A DNA stretch of 64,000 bases from Chloroflexota bacterium (GTDB lineage Bacteria; Chloroflexota; UBA6077; CF-72), in NCBI GenBank assembly GCA_019247515.1, contig JAFAOS010000529.1:1-64000 (forward strand). The letters are read 5' to 3'. Both the position numbers and the translations under genes were made by a program. This document shows positions 25,701-35,940 of this stretch, piece after piece (position 1 is the stretch's first letter; each line of letters begins with the position of its first letter). The notes below the pieces were generated by a model, which ran no database searches, was not told where the DNA came from, and worked only from the letters and a program-made list of their open reading frames with translations.

Positions 25701-27349
25701 GTTGCCGGGTCACAAGGTCTATCCGTGGATCGCTCGCACGCGGCATTCGACACCCGGCGTGGGGCTGATCAGTCCGCCACCGCACCACGATATTTACTCC
25801 ATCGAAGACATCAAACAGCTCATCCACGACCTGAAGAACTCGAATCCCCGCGCGCGGGTCCACGTCAAGCTGGTGGCCCAGGTGGGCGTTGGCACGGTGG
25901 CGGCCGGCGTGGCCAAGGCTCGCAGCGACGTGGTGCTGATCTCGGGTCACGACGGCGGCACCGGCGCGTCGCCGCTGACCTCGATCAAGCACGCCGGCGC
26001 ACCGTGGGAGCTGGGCATCGCCGAGACGCAGCAGACGCTGCTCAAGAATGGCTTGCGCGACCGGATTGTCGTCCAGTGCGACGGGCAGCTCAAGACCGGG
26101 CGCGACGTGGTCATTGCCGCGCTGCTCGGCGCGGAGGAGTTCGGTTTCGCGAGCGCGCCGCTGGTGGTGAGCGGCTGCGTGATGATGCGCGTCTGTCACC
26201 TGGACACGTGTCCGGTAGGCGTGGCGACCCAGAACCCGGAGCTTCGAAAACGGTTCTCGGGTAAGCCGGAGTTTGTGGTCAATTTCTTCGAGTTCATCGC
26301 CCAGGAAGTGCGCGAGCACCTGGCGGCGCTCGGCTTCCGGTCGATCGCCGAAGCGGTGGGACACGCCGAAGTCCTCGACATGCGCGCGGCGGTCACGCAC
26401 TGGAAAGCGAACGGGCTGGACCTCTCGCCGATTTTGAAGGTCGCCGACAATCCGTACCCCGGCCAGGACCTGCTGTGCACGCGCAAGCAGAATCACTACC
26501 TCGATCTCGCCCTGGACCAGGAGCTGATCGAGCAAGCCCGGCTGGCGCTCGAGGTTGGCTGGCGGGTAAAGATCGACCTGCCAATCCGCAACGTGAACCG
26601 CAGCGTGGGCACGCTGCTTGGCTCGGAAGTCACCCGCCGCTGGGGCGGCGAAGGACTGCCGGACGATACGATCGAAATCCATTTGCGCGGTTCCGCCGGT
26701 CAGAGCTTCGGCGCGTTTCTGCCGCGCGGGATCACGCTGCACCTGGAGGGCGACGCCAACGACTACACCGCCAAGGGTCTGTCTGGCGGACGCGTGATCC
26801 TGAATCCGGACCGCGACGCGACTTTCGCGGCTGAAGACAACATCATCGCTGGCAACGTCATCCTCTACGGGGCCACGTCCGGCGAAGCCTTCATCCGCGG
26901 CGTCGTCGGCGAGCGCTTCGCGGTGCGCAACTCTGGCGCGACGGCGGTCGTCGAGGGCGTGGGCGATCACGCGTGCGAGTACATGACCGGCGGCCGCGTC
27001 GTGGTGCTGGGACCCACCGGGCGCAATTTCGCGGCCGGCATGTCGGGCGGCATCGCGTACGTCTTCGACTCTGACGGCGCTTTCGAAACCCGTGTCAATC
27101 CAGAGATGGTGGACCTCGAGCCCCTAAACGCGGAGGACCGCGACTGGCTGCTCGGGATCATCGCTCGTCATCGCGAATTGACGGGCTCGCCAGTGGCCGC
27201 GTATATCCTCTCGGACTGGGGCGCGGTGATGCACCGCATGCAGAAGGTGATGCCGCGCGACTACAAGCGCGTGCTGGGCGTCATGCGCCTGGCGGAAGCC
27301 GACGGCATGTCGATCGACGAGGCTCACGATCGGGTGATGGTGGCCGCGC

Positions 27350-27357
<8 letters not shown>
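22750..27357 (+). CDS. gltB: Glutamate synthase, large (alpha) subunit
   Basis: A 1535-aa protein from ATG 22750; the preceding 114 ORF codons are the shadow of the sigma-factor gene. Domains in order: class II glutamine amidotransferase with the nucleophile Cys36 in 'HDACGVSF' after a removable propeptide; the central domain; the FMN-binding barrel ('[20 protein letters not shown]', '[16 protein letters not shown]', '[20 protein letters not shown]'); a 3Fe-4S motif '[20 protein letters not shown]'; and the C-terminal GXGXG beta-helix ('[20 protein letters not shown]'). It makes two glutamates from glutamine and 2-oxoglutarate, channelling ammonia to the FMN site. Length fits the NADPH-dependent bacterial enzyme. 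Its end overlaps gltD by 8 nt. Confidence 0.97.
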
Positions 27358-28798
<1,441 letters not shown>

Positions 28799-28895
28799 AA
28801 AATCGGGAATTGGCAGGTCGGCGGCACCGTTGAGGGTGGTGTCGACACACGCTCACCTCGGGTAGGGCGGCGTCGACAGGGAAACACTTTCAGCT

Positions 28896-29939
28896 ATGAC
28901 GCAACTTCTTCCAATCGGCGACGAGGGTGGCGTGCTGGACGCGGGGGCGCTTGTGCCCACCCCGCCGACAGAGGATGCCGAACTTCTCGACGCGTACTCT
29001 CAGGCTGTCGTCGGCGCCGCCGAACACGTGGCGCCGTCAGTGGTCAAGATCGACGTCCGACAGCGACTGGTCCGACCTGGCAGCCCGCAACGCTCACCCG
29101 TTGAGGTGGGCGGTAGCGGCTCGGGCTTCGTCTTCACGCCCGACGGACTGATTCTCACCAACAGTCACGTGGTGCACAACTCCAGCTCCATCGAGGTCAC
29201 GCTGGCCGACGCGCGCCGCCTGCGGGCGGACCTGGTCGGGGAAGACCCGGACACGGACCTGGCGGTGGTGCGCATCGCCGCCCCCGACCTGGTTCCCGCT
29301 ACGCTGGGTGACTCGGCAAGCCTGCGCCCCGGTCAACTGGTCGTCGCCATCGGCAATCCGCTGGGGTTTCAGGCGACGGTGACCGCGGGTGTGGTCAGCG
29401 CATTGGGCCGCTCGCTGCGGTCGCGCTCGGGACGGCTGATGGACAACATCATTCAAACCGACGCCGCGCTCAACCCCGGCAATTCCGGCGGACCACTTGT
29501 CGACAGCCGCGGCCGCGTCGTCGGCGTCAATACCGCCGTCATCATGCCCGCCCAGGGCATCGCCTTCGCCGTGGCCATCAACACCGCCAAATTCGTCGCC
29601 GGGCGATTGATTCGGGACGGTCGGATTCGGCGCGGCTATATCGGCGTCGCCGGCCAGACGGTCGTCCTCCACCCGCGCATCAGCCGCGCCTGGGGGCTCG
29701 CCGCTCGCTCTGGCGCGCTGATCGTCTCGATCGAACCGAATAGCCCGGCCCAGCAGGCCGGACTGCATGAGCGAGACATCATCGTGGCGCTCGACGGTCA
29801 ACCGGTGGCCAACGTCGACGATTTGCAGCGACTGCTCACCGAACGCCCAGTCGGCGCCCGGCTGCCGATCGTCATCCTGCGCGGCGCCGAGCGGCGCGAG
29901 CTCGACATCCTGCCAGGCGAGTACCAACCGGGGCGTTAG
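28896..29939 (+). CDS. HtrA/DegP-type serine protease with PDZ domain
   Basis: A 347-aa protein. Catalytic triad in a trypsin fold: His in 'LILTNSHVVHNSS', Asp in 'GEDPDTDLAVVRI' and Ser in 'ALNPGNSGGPLVDSRGRVVG'. One PDZ domain follows ('RRGYIGVAGQTVVLHPRISR' to 'ERDIIVALDGQPVANVDDLQ'). No signal peptide or membrane helix is visible at the N-terminus ('MTQLLPIGDEGGVLDAGALV'), unlike periplasmic HtrA proteins, so it is either cytoplasmic or misses a leader because of a wrong start. Role: degradation or chaperoning of misfolded proteins. It lies 97 bp after gltD in the same direction; the gap has two GTCGACA repeats. Confidence 0.9.
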   Translation: MTQLLPIGDEGGVLDAGALVPTPPTEDAELLDAYSQAVVGAAEHVAPSVVKIDVRQRLVRPGSPQRSPVEVGGSGSGFVFTPDGLILTNSHVVHNSSSIEVTLADARRLRADLVGEDPDTDLAVVRIAAPDLVPATLGDSASLRPGQLVVAIGNPLGFQATVTAGVVSALGRSLRSRSGRLMDNIIQTDAALNPGNSGGPLVDSRGRVVGVNTAVIMPAQGIAFAVAINTAKFVAGRLIRDGRIRRGYIGVAGQTVVLHPRISRAWGLAARSGALIVSIEPNSPAQQAGLHERDIIVALDGQPVANVDDLQRLLTERPVGARLPIVILRGAERRELDILPGEYQPGR

Positions 29940-30022
29940 ACCAACGCTCTCATCCCCTCTCCATGAGAATATTTGTCACTTCCTGAGGTACGCCGCGCGA
30001 GCGTGAAGCGTTTGTGGCGCGT

Positions 30023-30949
30023 TCAACGGCGCGGGCGGGCGAAGCGCGCGCCCTGCTCCGCGGCGGTCTCGACCGTCCACTCACCGTCCTTGAGCGTCTG
30101 CGCGTAAGCGTCCAGCTCTTCGAGGATCTCGATCTCCCACCAGTTCGTGTCGCGATCCTGCATGTAGAACGAATAGCTGCCATGCTGGTACGTCGCCGGC
30201 AGGATCTTCATCACCCCAAACTCCGCGGCGCTGGTCTCGGCGCTCTTGCGCAGGTCGTCGATCAGCGCCTCGCGACCGCTGTACACCGTAATGCCGTGGT
30301 GGTTCAGCAGTGGCTGGGGGTACTCCATCGCGGGCACGTGGATGCCGATCACGTTCACTCCGCCGTTGCCGCGGCTGACGAAGTAGTGGCCGCGTGACTC
30401 CGCATCCAGCCCCAGAAAGTCGCGGAAAAAGCGTACCGACTGCTCCACGTCGACGCTTTCGAGTGTCACATAGCTGATGGGTCCCGCCGGCACCAGCGAG
30501 CCGCTCGGCTCCGCATCTGACGGAATCGCGACAGGTCCGAACGGCCCGTCGTTGTCCTCCACCCGCCACCAGTTGCCATCCACGTCGAGCAGGTAGAAAC
30601 CATACGTACCGACGCCGAACTGGCGCGGGTCTTCGGTCGCCGGTTCGGTGATGCACTGAATGGCGTACTCGTCCTGCGCCGCCACCAGCCGGGCGTGCAC
30701 GCGATCGACTTCGTCACGGTCCTGGACCGGACGCGCGTAGAAATTGTGCAACGGCTGCGGCGCGGGCCTCGGCACCTGGATGGACGCGGCGATGACACCG
30801 TTGCTGGCGCGGAAGACGGCGGCCATCTTCAAGCGTCGCAGCGTCGGCAGACCCATGACGTCGCGGTAGAAGCGAATACTCTGGGCCACGTCGCGGCACT
30901 CGAGCGTGGTGTGCGTGGCGAGCGTGGGCGCAAACAGTACGGGGTTCAT
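30023..30949 (-). CDS. Two-module VOC (glyoxalase / extradiol dioxygenase-like) protein
   Basis: About 308 aa from ATG 30949, which has GGAGGAG 5 nt upstream and overlaps the stop of the monooxygenase (ATGA). The ORF-track start at 31303 is a shadow. Two VOC modules are visible: 'LECRDVAQSIRFYRDVMGLP' ending with 'GFYLLDVDGNWWRVEDND', and 'LESVDVEQSVRFFRDFLGLD' ending with 'YSFYMQDRDTNWWEIEILEE'. This double layout is that of type I extradiol dioxygenases; the putative metal ligands are His in LLNHHGITVYSG and Glu in WWEIE, but the first His of module 2 is not conserved. It probably cleaves or processes the product of the coupled monooxygenase. Confidence 0.85.
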   Translation of the reverse strand: MNPVLFAPTLATHTTLECRDVAQSIRFYRDVMGLPTLRRLKMAAVFRASNGVIAASIQVPRPAPQPLHNFYARPVQDRDEVDRVHARLVAAQDEYAIQCITEPATEDPRQFGVGTYGFYLLDVDGNWWRVEDNDGPFGPVAIPSDAEPSGSLVPAGPISYVTLESVDVEQSVRFFRDFLGLDAESRGHYFVSRGNGGVNVIGIHVPAMEYPQPLLNHHGITVYSGREALIDDLRKSAETSAAEFGVMKILPATYQHGSYSFYMQDRDTNWWEIEILEELDAYAQTLKDGEWTVETAAEQGARFARPRR

Positions 30950-32112
30950 CGAGCTCCTCCAGAAGGTGCCATCGCGATTGTCGCCGAGAGGTCGACCTCC
31001 CAGGCATCGTAGCCGTACAGCCACTCGGTGTCTGGCTCGTGCTTGCGCAGCCAGGTGTTGGCGCTGGAAATCGCCTGAATCCGCGACGTGCGCGGCTTCC
31101 GATGCGCCTCGAACCGCCGGAACGCGGCTTCGACATCGTCTTGCTCGAGGCAGCGCGCCAGGACAACCGCGTCTTCTATCGCCGTGGCGCCCCCCTGGGC
31201 CATGTACGGCGTCATCGGATGGCACGCGTCGCCCAGCAGCACGACGCGTCCATCGCTCCAGCGCGGCAGCGGCTCGCGCTCGAGAATCGCCCACTTGTGG
31301 CAATCCGGACAGGCGGCGAGCGTGGCCTGCACGTCCGGGTGAAAGCCGACGTACGCCTTGCGCAGCTCACGGATGTCGCCTTTGGCCGACCACGATTCGC
31401 TCGTGAGCCAATCCAGCGGCTCTGGCACGCTGGTGACGAAGTACACCTCGTCGTGCGTGCGCGTCGTGTAGTACACGACGATATGGCGGTCCGGTCCCCA
31501 CCACTTCGTTCGCGAGGGGCCGAGGTCCAGTCCTCCGAGCAAGGCGGACGGAAACACCGCTCGGTAGGCCACCCGGCCACGGTGGATCGGACGATCCGGC
31601 CCGAGAAGCAGCTCGCGGACCAGCGAGTGCACCCCGTCGGCGCCGACCACGGCGTCCGCCTGCGCCCGCGTGCCGTCCGCGAAGGCCAGCGCGACACTTT
31701 CGCCGCGCGGCTCGAGCCCGACCAGACGCTTGTCGAGGTGAATCTGACGTGGGGGCACCATGTCCGCGAGCGCGCCGTGGAGCTCGGCACGATGCAGGCA
31801 GAGATATGGCGCTCCGAAGCGTTCCTCGGGCATCGGCATATCGTTGGTGACGTCGCCCGTGTCCCAATCGCGATCCAGGTGCGAGACTGGCGCAAAGGCG
31901 ATGTCGCGCAGTCGGTCTTCGAGCCCGAGGCGGCGCAGCACCTTCATCGGGTTGGGCAGCATCTGAATGCCGGCCCCCACGCGCGTGAACTGGCTGGCCT
32001 GCTCGAACACGTGAACGTCGAAACCCGCGCGCGAGAGGGTGATCGCCGCGGTCAGTCCGCCGATACCGGCGCCGACCACCGCGATCGAGCGCTGTGAAGT
32101 GCCTACGGCCAT
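30946..32112 (-). CDS. FAD-dependent monooxygenase (salicylate / 3-hydroxybenzoate hydroxylase-like)
   Basis: A 388-aa protein from ATG 32112 (MAVGTSQRSIAVVGAGIGGL). FAD motif 'IAVVGAGIGGLTAAITLSRA', then 'VGAGIQMLPNPMKVLRRLGL', DG motif 'DAVVGADGVHSLVRELLLGP' and GD motif 'VVLLGDACHPMTPYMAQGGA'. This spacing matches salicylate 1-monooxygenase and 3-hydroxybenzoate 6-hydroxylase. Reaction: NAD(P)H-dependent hydroxylation of an aromatic acid. The ATGA overlap with the VOC gene shows a two-gene operon, logically hydroxylation followed by ring cleavage (inference). The 22 residues before ATG 32112 in the ORF track have no support. Confidence 0.92.
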   Translation of the reverse strand: MAVGTSQRSIAVVGAGIGGLTAAITLSRAGFDVHVFEQASQFTRVGAGIQMLPNPMKVLRRLGLEDRLRDIAFAPVSHLDRDWDTGDVTNDMPMPEERFGAPYLCLHRAELHGALADMVPPRQIHLDKRLVGLEPRGESVALAFADGTRAQADAVVGADGVHSLVRELLLGPDRPIHRGRVAYRAVFPSALLGGLDLGPSRTKWWGPDRHIVVYYTTRTHDEVYFVTSVPEPLDWLTSESWSAKGDIRELRKAYVGFHPDVQATLAACPDCHKWAILEREPLPRWSDGRVVLLGDACHPMTPYMAQGGATAIEDAVVLARCLEQDDVEAAFRRFEAHRKPRTSRIQAISSANTWLRKHEPDTEWLYGYDAWEVDLSATIAMAPSGGAR

Positions 32113-32162
32113 ATTGGAAAATGCTAGCCGACTACTTCCTCGCCGCCTGGTATAGCATCCCC

Positions 32163-32216
32163 TCAGTGGTGATTCCACCTGTGGTGGAGCCCTTCGAGAG
32201 GTTTTTCATCGACCCG
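32163..32216 (-). repeat. Family A repeat fragment
   Basis: Only the TCCACC hairpin end (TCCACCTGTGGTGGA at 32174-32188) and the GAGCCCTTCGAGAGG-TTTTTCATCGACCCG tail remain. It ends exactly at the stop codon of the minus-strand gene at 32217, the same junction as at 21255. Confidence 0.75.
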
Positions 32217-32957
32217 TCAGGGGTAGTAGTCGTAGTGGCCGATACTGGGGATGTACATCCCCGAGTGGATCATCTCTCGGGCTCGGTCGATCTCGGCGAA
32301 GTGCTTGTCCGTGTGCCGCCACGACCGTGAGACCGTGTGGAACTCGCGATACGCGGCGCACGGGTCCGGGTGGTCTGTGTAATACAGCAGCACCATCAGG
32401 TCGGGATCGCTGGGCGAGGCCAGTTTGACGGCGGCGGTGAACAGGCCGGTGTCCAGGATCATCGGCAGGTGGACAGACTCGTGCCACCTGGCGTAGCCGT
32501 CGCGCGCATCCGAATCAAGCAGCTTCATGACCACCAGCATCAGCGCCGAGGTCTGCGGCGCGAAGGTCGCCGCCTCGGCCGAGAGCTGCAGGCCGCGTCG
32601 CGCGTGGGCCGCAACCGGCACCAGGCGTTGGCCCCACGTGCGGTGGATGAATTGCATCGGCTGCATGCGTCCGAGCAGCGTCAGACGCTGCCCGAGCACC
32701 GAGAAATTGGACTCCAGCTCCGCCGGAGTGCCGCTGCTCCAGTACAGGTTGACGTATTCGCCGCCGTGGTGCTCCAGCCGACTCGCCGGCTGCTCCGCCA
32801 GCAGCTCGGGGGTAGCGACCCACCGTTGTGAGATGAAGATGTACGGCACGGTGCCGATCACTTCCGGCTTGTGATCCTGGTCGTGCCACAGACACACCTC
32901 GCGATGATGGCCCGCTTCGAAGTGGTACAGCGTCAGCGACGCGCTTCTGGCTTTCAT
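32217..32957 (-). CDS. Protein with dimeric alpha/beta-barrel (EthD-like) segment, unknown function
   Basis: A 246-aa protein, ATG 32957. I do not recognise a named family. It seems to contain two similar ferredoxin-like halves: residues 1-110 ('ASLTLYHFEAGHHREVCLWH', 'YIFISQRWVATPELLAEQPA') and 125-246 ('LMLVVMKLLDSDARDGYARW', 'HESVHLPMILDTGLFTAAVK', 'LLYYTDHPDPCAAYREFHTV'). The second, with W-H-xx-H-LP, resembles EthD/Dabb-type dimeric barrels that bind or modify aromatic or polyketide compounds. It lies upstream of the monooxygenase/VOC operon in the same direction, with a family A fragment between, so a link to that pathway is plausible. Confidence 0.65.
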   Translation of the reverse strand: MKARSASLTLYHFEAGHHREVCLWHDQDHKPEVIGTVPYIFISQRWVATPELLAEQPASRLEHHGGEYVNLYWSSGTPAELESNFSVLGQRLTLLGRMQPMQFIHRTWGQRLVPVAAHARRGLQLSAEAATFAPQTSALMLVVMKLLDSDARDGYARWHESVHLPMILDTGLFTAAVKLASPSDPDLMVLLYYTDHPDPCAAYREFHTVSRSWRHTDKHFAEIDRAREMIHSGMYIPSIGHYDYYP

Positions 32958-32980
32958 GGCTCGTCGCTCTACGCTATCAG

Positions 32981-33421
32981 TTACGACCCGACCGCTTGCA
33001 GGGCCATCGCGCTTGCCTCGGGCGAGTTGACCAGGAACGGCGCGAAAAAGCCGATCTGGTTCCCGTACTGCGCCGCCGCGTCACTTGACAGCTGACCCTG
33101 GCTGACCGCGGCATCCAGCTGCTGATCCGCCGAATCGACGACCACGTTCGTGACGTCCGATACGCTCTTGCCGTGCTGCTGGGTGACCTGCGCCAGAGAC
33201 TTGCCCACCAGCTCGCTCTGCAGCTGGTCCGTCGAGATGCCCAGGAACTGGGCCACCGCCGTTGCTTCGCCGGCGAGCACCACCTGTTTCAGCTGGTCGT
33301 TGCCGTCGAGGGATGGCAGGCCGCCTGGCAGCGTCTGGGCCGAAGCGACGCCGCCCAGCGCGACGGACAGGAGCGCCGCGCCCGCGAGCGCCGCGACTCT
33401 GGTCGAATGAAAGCGTTTCAT
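32981..33421 (-). CDS. Small secreted protein, paralogue of the 7411-7935 product
   Basis: A 146-aa protein from ATG 33421; upstream ORF codons lie in the leader. Signal peptide MKRFHSTRVAALAGAALLSV with cleavage near 'GVASAQT'. The mature part holds 'AQFLGISTDQLQSELVGKSL' and 'AQVTQQHGKSVSDVTNVVVD', the same LG-S-DQLQ / SLAQV-QQHG module as in the other secreted protein, then 'QQLDAAVSQGQLSSDAAAQY'. No catalytic motif. The module looks like a short helical hairpin; the function is unknown. Divergent from the alpha-hydroxy-acid oxidase gene. Confidence 0.75.
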   Translation of the reverse strand: MKRFHSTRVAALAGAALLSVALGGVASAQTLPGGLPSLDGNDQLKQVVLAGEATAVAQFLGISTDQLQSELVGKSLAQVTQQHGKSVSDVTNVVVDSADQQLDAAVSQGQLSSDAAAQYGNQIGFFAPFLVNSPEASAMALQAVGS

Positions 33422-33573
33422 ATTCAATTCAGTTCTCCACGCGAAACGACGTAATTGTCTCGGCCAGTGATTGGCAAACTTTGAACGATTGGCTAAAAGA
33501 CTCGCAAAAGCCGGCGCGGGCTCGCCAGAGCGCACGCCGCGGCAAGGGGCGCGAGGGGTACGCTTGTGAGCCA

Positions 33574-34608
33574 GTGGAGAACTTCATCACCTTGGGTCAG
33601 TACGAGTGCGCGTTCCCGAGCAAAGTCAAGCCGGAGGTCTACGCGTACGTCACCGGCGGCTCCGCCAGCGAGCTCAGCCTGCGTCGCAATCGAGCCGCGC
33701 TCGAGCGCATCGTTGTCGAGCAGCGCATCGGCATGGACGTGCGGGCGATTGACCTGACCACCGCGTTTCTGGACATGCCGTTGCCGGCGCCGTTTGGCGT
33801 GTGTCCGATGGGCGGCATGCCGCAGGTGTGGCCGCGAGGCGACGTGGAGATGGCGCGCGGGGCGACCGTCGGCGGCTTGCTGGGTGTGGCCAACAGCGGT
33901 GGACCTCTGCACGAACGCATCGAGGTCGCCAGCGGGCCGCTGATGTATCAGCTGTACAACTACGGGGATCGCGACTGGGCTGCCGCGCGGGTGGAGGAGA
34001 TTCAGTCCGCCGGCTACAAAGCGATCACCGTTACCGTGGACACGGGGGTGCAGAGTCGGCGTGATGTCCACCTGGAAGCGCTGTACCGTGCCGGCGGCGG
34101 CCAGCTACCGGCGCCGCGCCCGGTCCAGCCGGGCAGTGACCCGATGTACCTGTCGATGATCACCTGGGAATACGTGAGATTCCTGCGCGACCTGATCAAG
34201 GTGCCGTTCGGCTTGAAAGGCGTCATGCACCCGGACGACGCGCGCGCGTGCCTGGATTGCGGGCTGGACTTCATCTGGATCTCCAACCACGGGGGACGCC
34301 AGCTCGATTCGGGCCGCGCCACGATCGACGCCTTGCCGCGCGTCGCCGCGGCTGTCGGCAATCGCGCGCCGATCATCGTCGACGGGGGCTTTCGACGCGG
34401 AACTGACATCATCAAAGGCCTGGCCCTCGGGGCAACCGTTGTCGCCATCGGCCGACCGTACATGTGGGGCCTGGCCCACGCTGGGGCGGAAGGCGCCGCG
34501 GCGATCAGCAGACTGCTCGAAGCGGAGCTTCGAGTCGACATGGCGCTGGCCGGCCAGACGTCCGTGCGGGGCATCACGCGCGACGCCGTCGACTACGTCA
34601 ACTACTGA
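33574..34608 (+). CDS. FMN-dependent alpha-hydroxy-acid oxidase / L-lactate dehydrogenase family
   Basis: About 344 aa. Start GTG 33574 (VENFITLGQYE) fits the family, which opens a few residues before the 'VYAYVTGGSASELSLRRNR' segment; the longer ORF includes a divergent promoter region. The catalytic His is at about residue 239 in 'ISNHGGRQLDSG', the hallmark of the family (glycolate oxidase, lactate and mandelate dehydrogenases). FMN-phosphate binding is at 'PIIVDGGFRRGTDIIKGLAL' and 'AIGRPYMWGLAH'. It oxidises an alpha-hydroxy acid to the alpha-keto acid. PPK2 follows after 15 bp and may be co-transcribed. Confidence 0.92.
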   Translation: MENFITLGQYECAFPSKVKPEVYAYVTGGSASELSLRRNRAALERIVVEQRIGMDVRAIDLTTAFLDMPLPAPFGVCPMGGMPQVWPRGDVEMARGATVGGLLGVANSGGPLHERIEVASGPLMYQLYNYGDRDWAAARVEEIQSAGYKAITVTVDTGVQSRRDVHLEALYRAGGGQLPAPRPVQPGSDPMYLSMITWEYVRFLRDLIKVPFGLKGVMHPDDARACLDCGLDFIWISNHGGRQLDSGRATIDALPRVAAAVGNRAPIIVDGGFRRGTDIIKGLALGATVVAIGRPYMWGLAHAGAEGAAAISRLLEAELRVDMALAGQTSVRGITRDAVDYVNY

Positions 34609-34623
34609 GAGACCGCGAGCGGC

Positions 34624-35469
34624 ATGGACTTCCGCGAGGAATTCTTCGTCCGACCTGAACACCGCCTCCACCTGAGCCACATCGACCCCGGCTACAAGGG
34701 CGACCATGACACCGAAAAGTTGGCGGAGGAGCAGACGGCGAAGTACCACGCGAGCATTGGACGCCTGCAGTCCGTCATGGCGGCGCAGAAAGAGCACGCG
34801 CTGCTGATCGTCCTCCAGGGGCTGGACGCCGCGGGAAAGGACGGGACCATCAAACACGTCTTCTCGGCACTGAACCCGCAGGGCGTGTCGACGGTGGCCT
34901 TCAAGGAACCAACTGCTGTCGAGCTGGAGCACGACTTCCTGTGGCGTGTCCATCCGCACACTCCGGGCAGAGGTCAGATTGCGATTTTCAATCGCTCGCA
35001 TTATGAGGACGTGCTGGTCGCGCGGGTCCACGGGCTGGTCGACAAAGCGACCTGGACGGAGCGTTATGCGCTGATCCAGAATTTCGAACGCGGGCTGCTG
35101 GCCGCTGGCACCGTGGTGTTGAAATTCTTCCTGCACATCAGTCGGCACGAGCAGCTGCAGCGCTTCAAAGAACGTCTGGATGACCCTGCTCGCAACTGGA
35201 AGATCAGCGAAGCGGATTATCTCGAACGCGAGCGTTGGAATGCGTACAGGCATGCCTACGAGGATGCGCTGGCGGCCACGAGCACCCGCCACGCGCCGTG
35301 GTACGTGATTCCTGCCAATCACAAGTGGTTCCGCAACCTGGCGGTCTCGCAGATCGTGGCCTCCGCGCTGGAGGACCTGGACCTCGCGTATCCGGCGGCC
35401 ACGGTGGACCTGGAGCAGATACGCCGCCAGTACGAGCGCGCGCTCGAGGCCGAGCGGAAAGGCGAGTAG
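34624..35469 (+). CDS. ppk2: Polyphosphate kinase 2 family protein (polyphosphate:nucleotide phosphotransferase)
   Basis: A 281-aa protein in the PPK2 length range. Walker A 'GLDAAGKDG' at residues 66-74, Walker B region 'FNRSHYEDV' at 122-130, and the lid region 'WKISEADYLERERWNAYRHA' with the conserved basic residues; 'APWYVIPANHKWFRNLAVSQ' is typical of the C-terminus. It transfers phosphate between polyphosphate and nucleotides; the class (NDP- or NMP-kinase) cannot be decided by eye. Cytosolic. The next gene is convergent across a 470-bp gap rich in hairpins. Confidence 0.93.
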   Translation: MDFREEFFVRPEHRLHLSHIDPGYKGDHDTEKLAEEQTAKYHASIGRLQSVMAAQKEHALLIVLQGLDAAGKDGTIKHVFSALNPQGVSTVAFKEPTAVELEHDFLWRVHPHTPGRGQIAIFNRSHYEDVLVARVHGLVDKATWTERYALIQNFERGLLAAGTVVLKFFLHISRHEQLQRFKERLDDPARNWKISEADYLERERWNAYRHAYEDALAATSTRHAPWYVIPANHKWFRNLAVSQIVASALEDLDLAYPAATVDLEQIRRQYERALEAERKGE

Positions 35470-35940
35470 CGCAAGCCTAAAATTTGAACTGCTCATAGCA
35501 AGTTTTCTGGGAACAAGTTTTTTATGCAGTCGCAAGCCTGCGGGCTTGCTCCCCAGGGCTACTCGCCCTGGACCTCGCTCGCGTCAATTGGGAAAAATCG
35601 GCTCTTGCCGACTTTTCGCTCGCGTCGCACGTCCATGACAGACGACCACCGATCGAGAGTGTCACCACATGGTGGTGTTGTCACGCCGTCCGTCCACGAC
35701 CTCTCACATCGTGTCGACCAGGTCGTGACAGAGACTCGGCGCGAGCCGATTGCCAGCCGACCGGGAGTTGTCAGCCATCGAGCAACGGGCCGTCAGGATG
35801 CGCGGGTCCAGGGCGAGTAGCCAGACTATTCCCCAGAGGGGACCCAACGGGATAGCGCGAACGGGAGTTTCGCTGCCTGAGACGGCACGGATCCGGGCGG
35901 CAAATCTCCGGCGGGACCCCAATGGGGAACACGAGCCCCG
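35470..35940. other. Gene-free convergent gap with stacked hairpins and family D repeats
   Basis: No credible gene in 470 bp. It contains GCAAGCC-TGCG-GGCTTGC (35532-35549), CCAGGGC-TACTC-GCCCTGG (35553-35571) and AAAATCGGC-TCTT-GCCGACTTTT (35594-35616). The last has a U-tract on both strands and looks like a bidirectional intrinsic terminator for ppk2 and the ClC-type gene. It also contains CACCACATGGTGGTG near 35664, a direct family D copy (TTCCCCAGAGGGGACCC from about 35828) and an inverted family D copy near 35914-35932. Confidence 0.75.

Noticed and set aside
24700-26970. 756-aa minus-strand ORF inside gltB
   Set aside because: It is antisense to the conserved FMN and Fe-S domains of gltB and has no recognisable domain; high GC makes long shadow ORFs common.
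28799-28895. Riboswitch or attenuator between gltD and the HtrA gene
   Set aside because: Only a weak GACCTG...CAGGTC pairing and two GTCGACA repeats are visible; not enough to claim a structured element.
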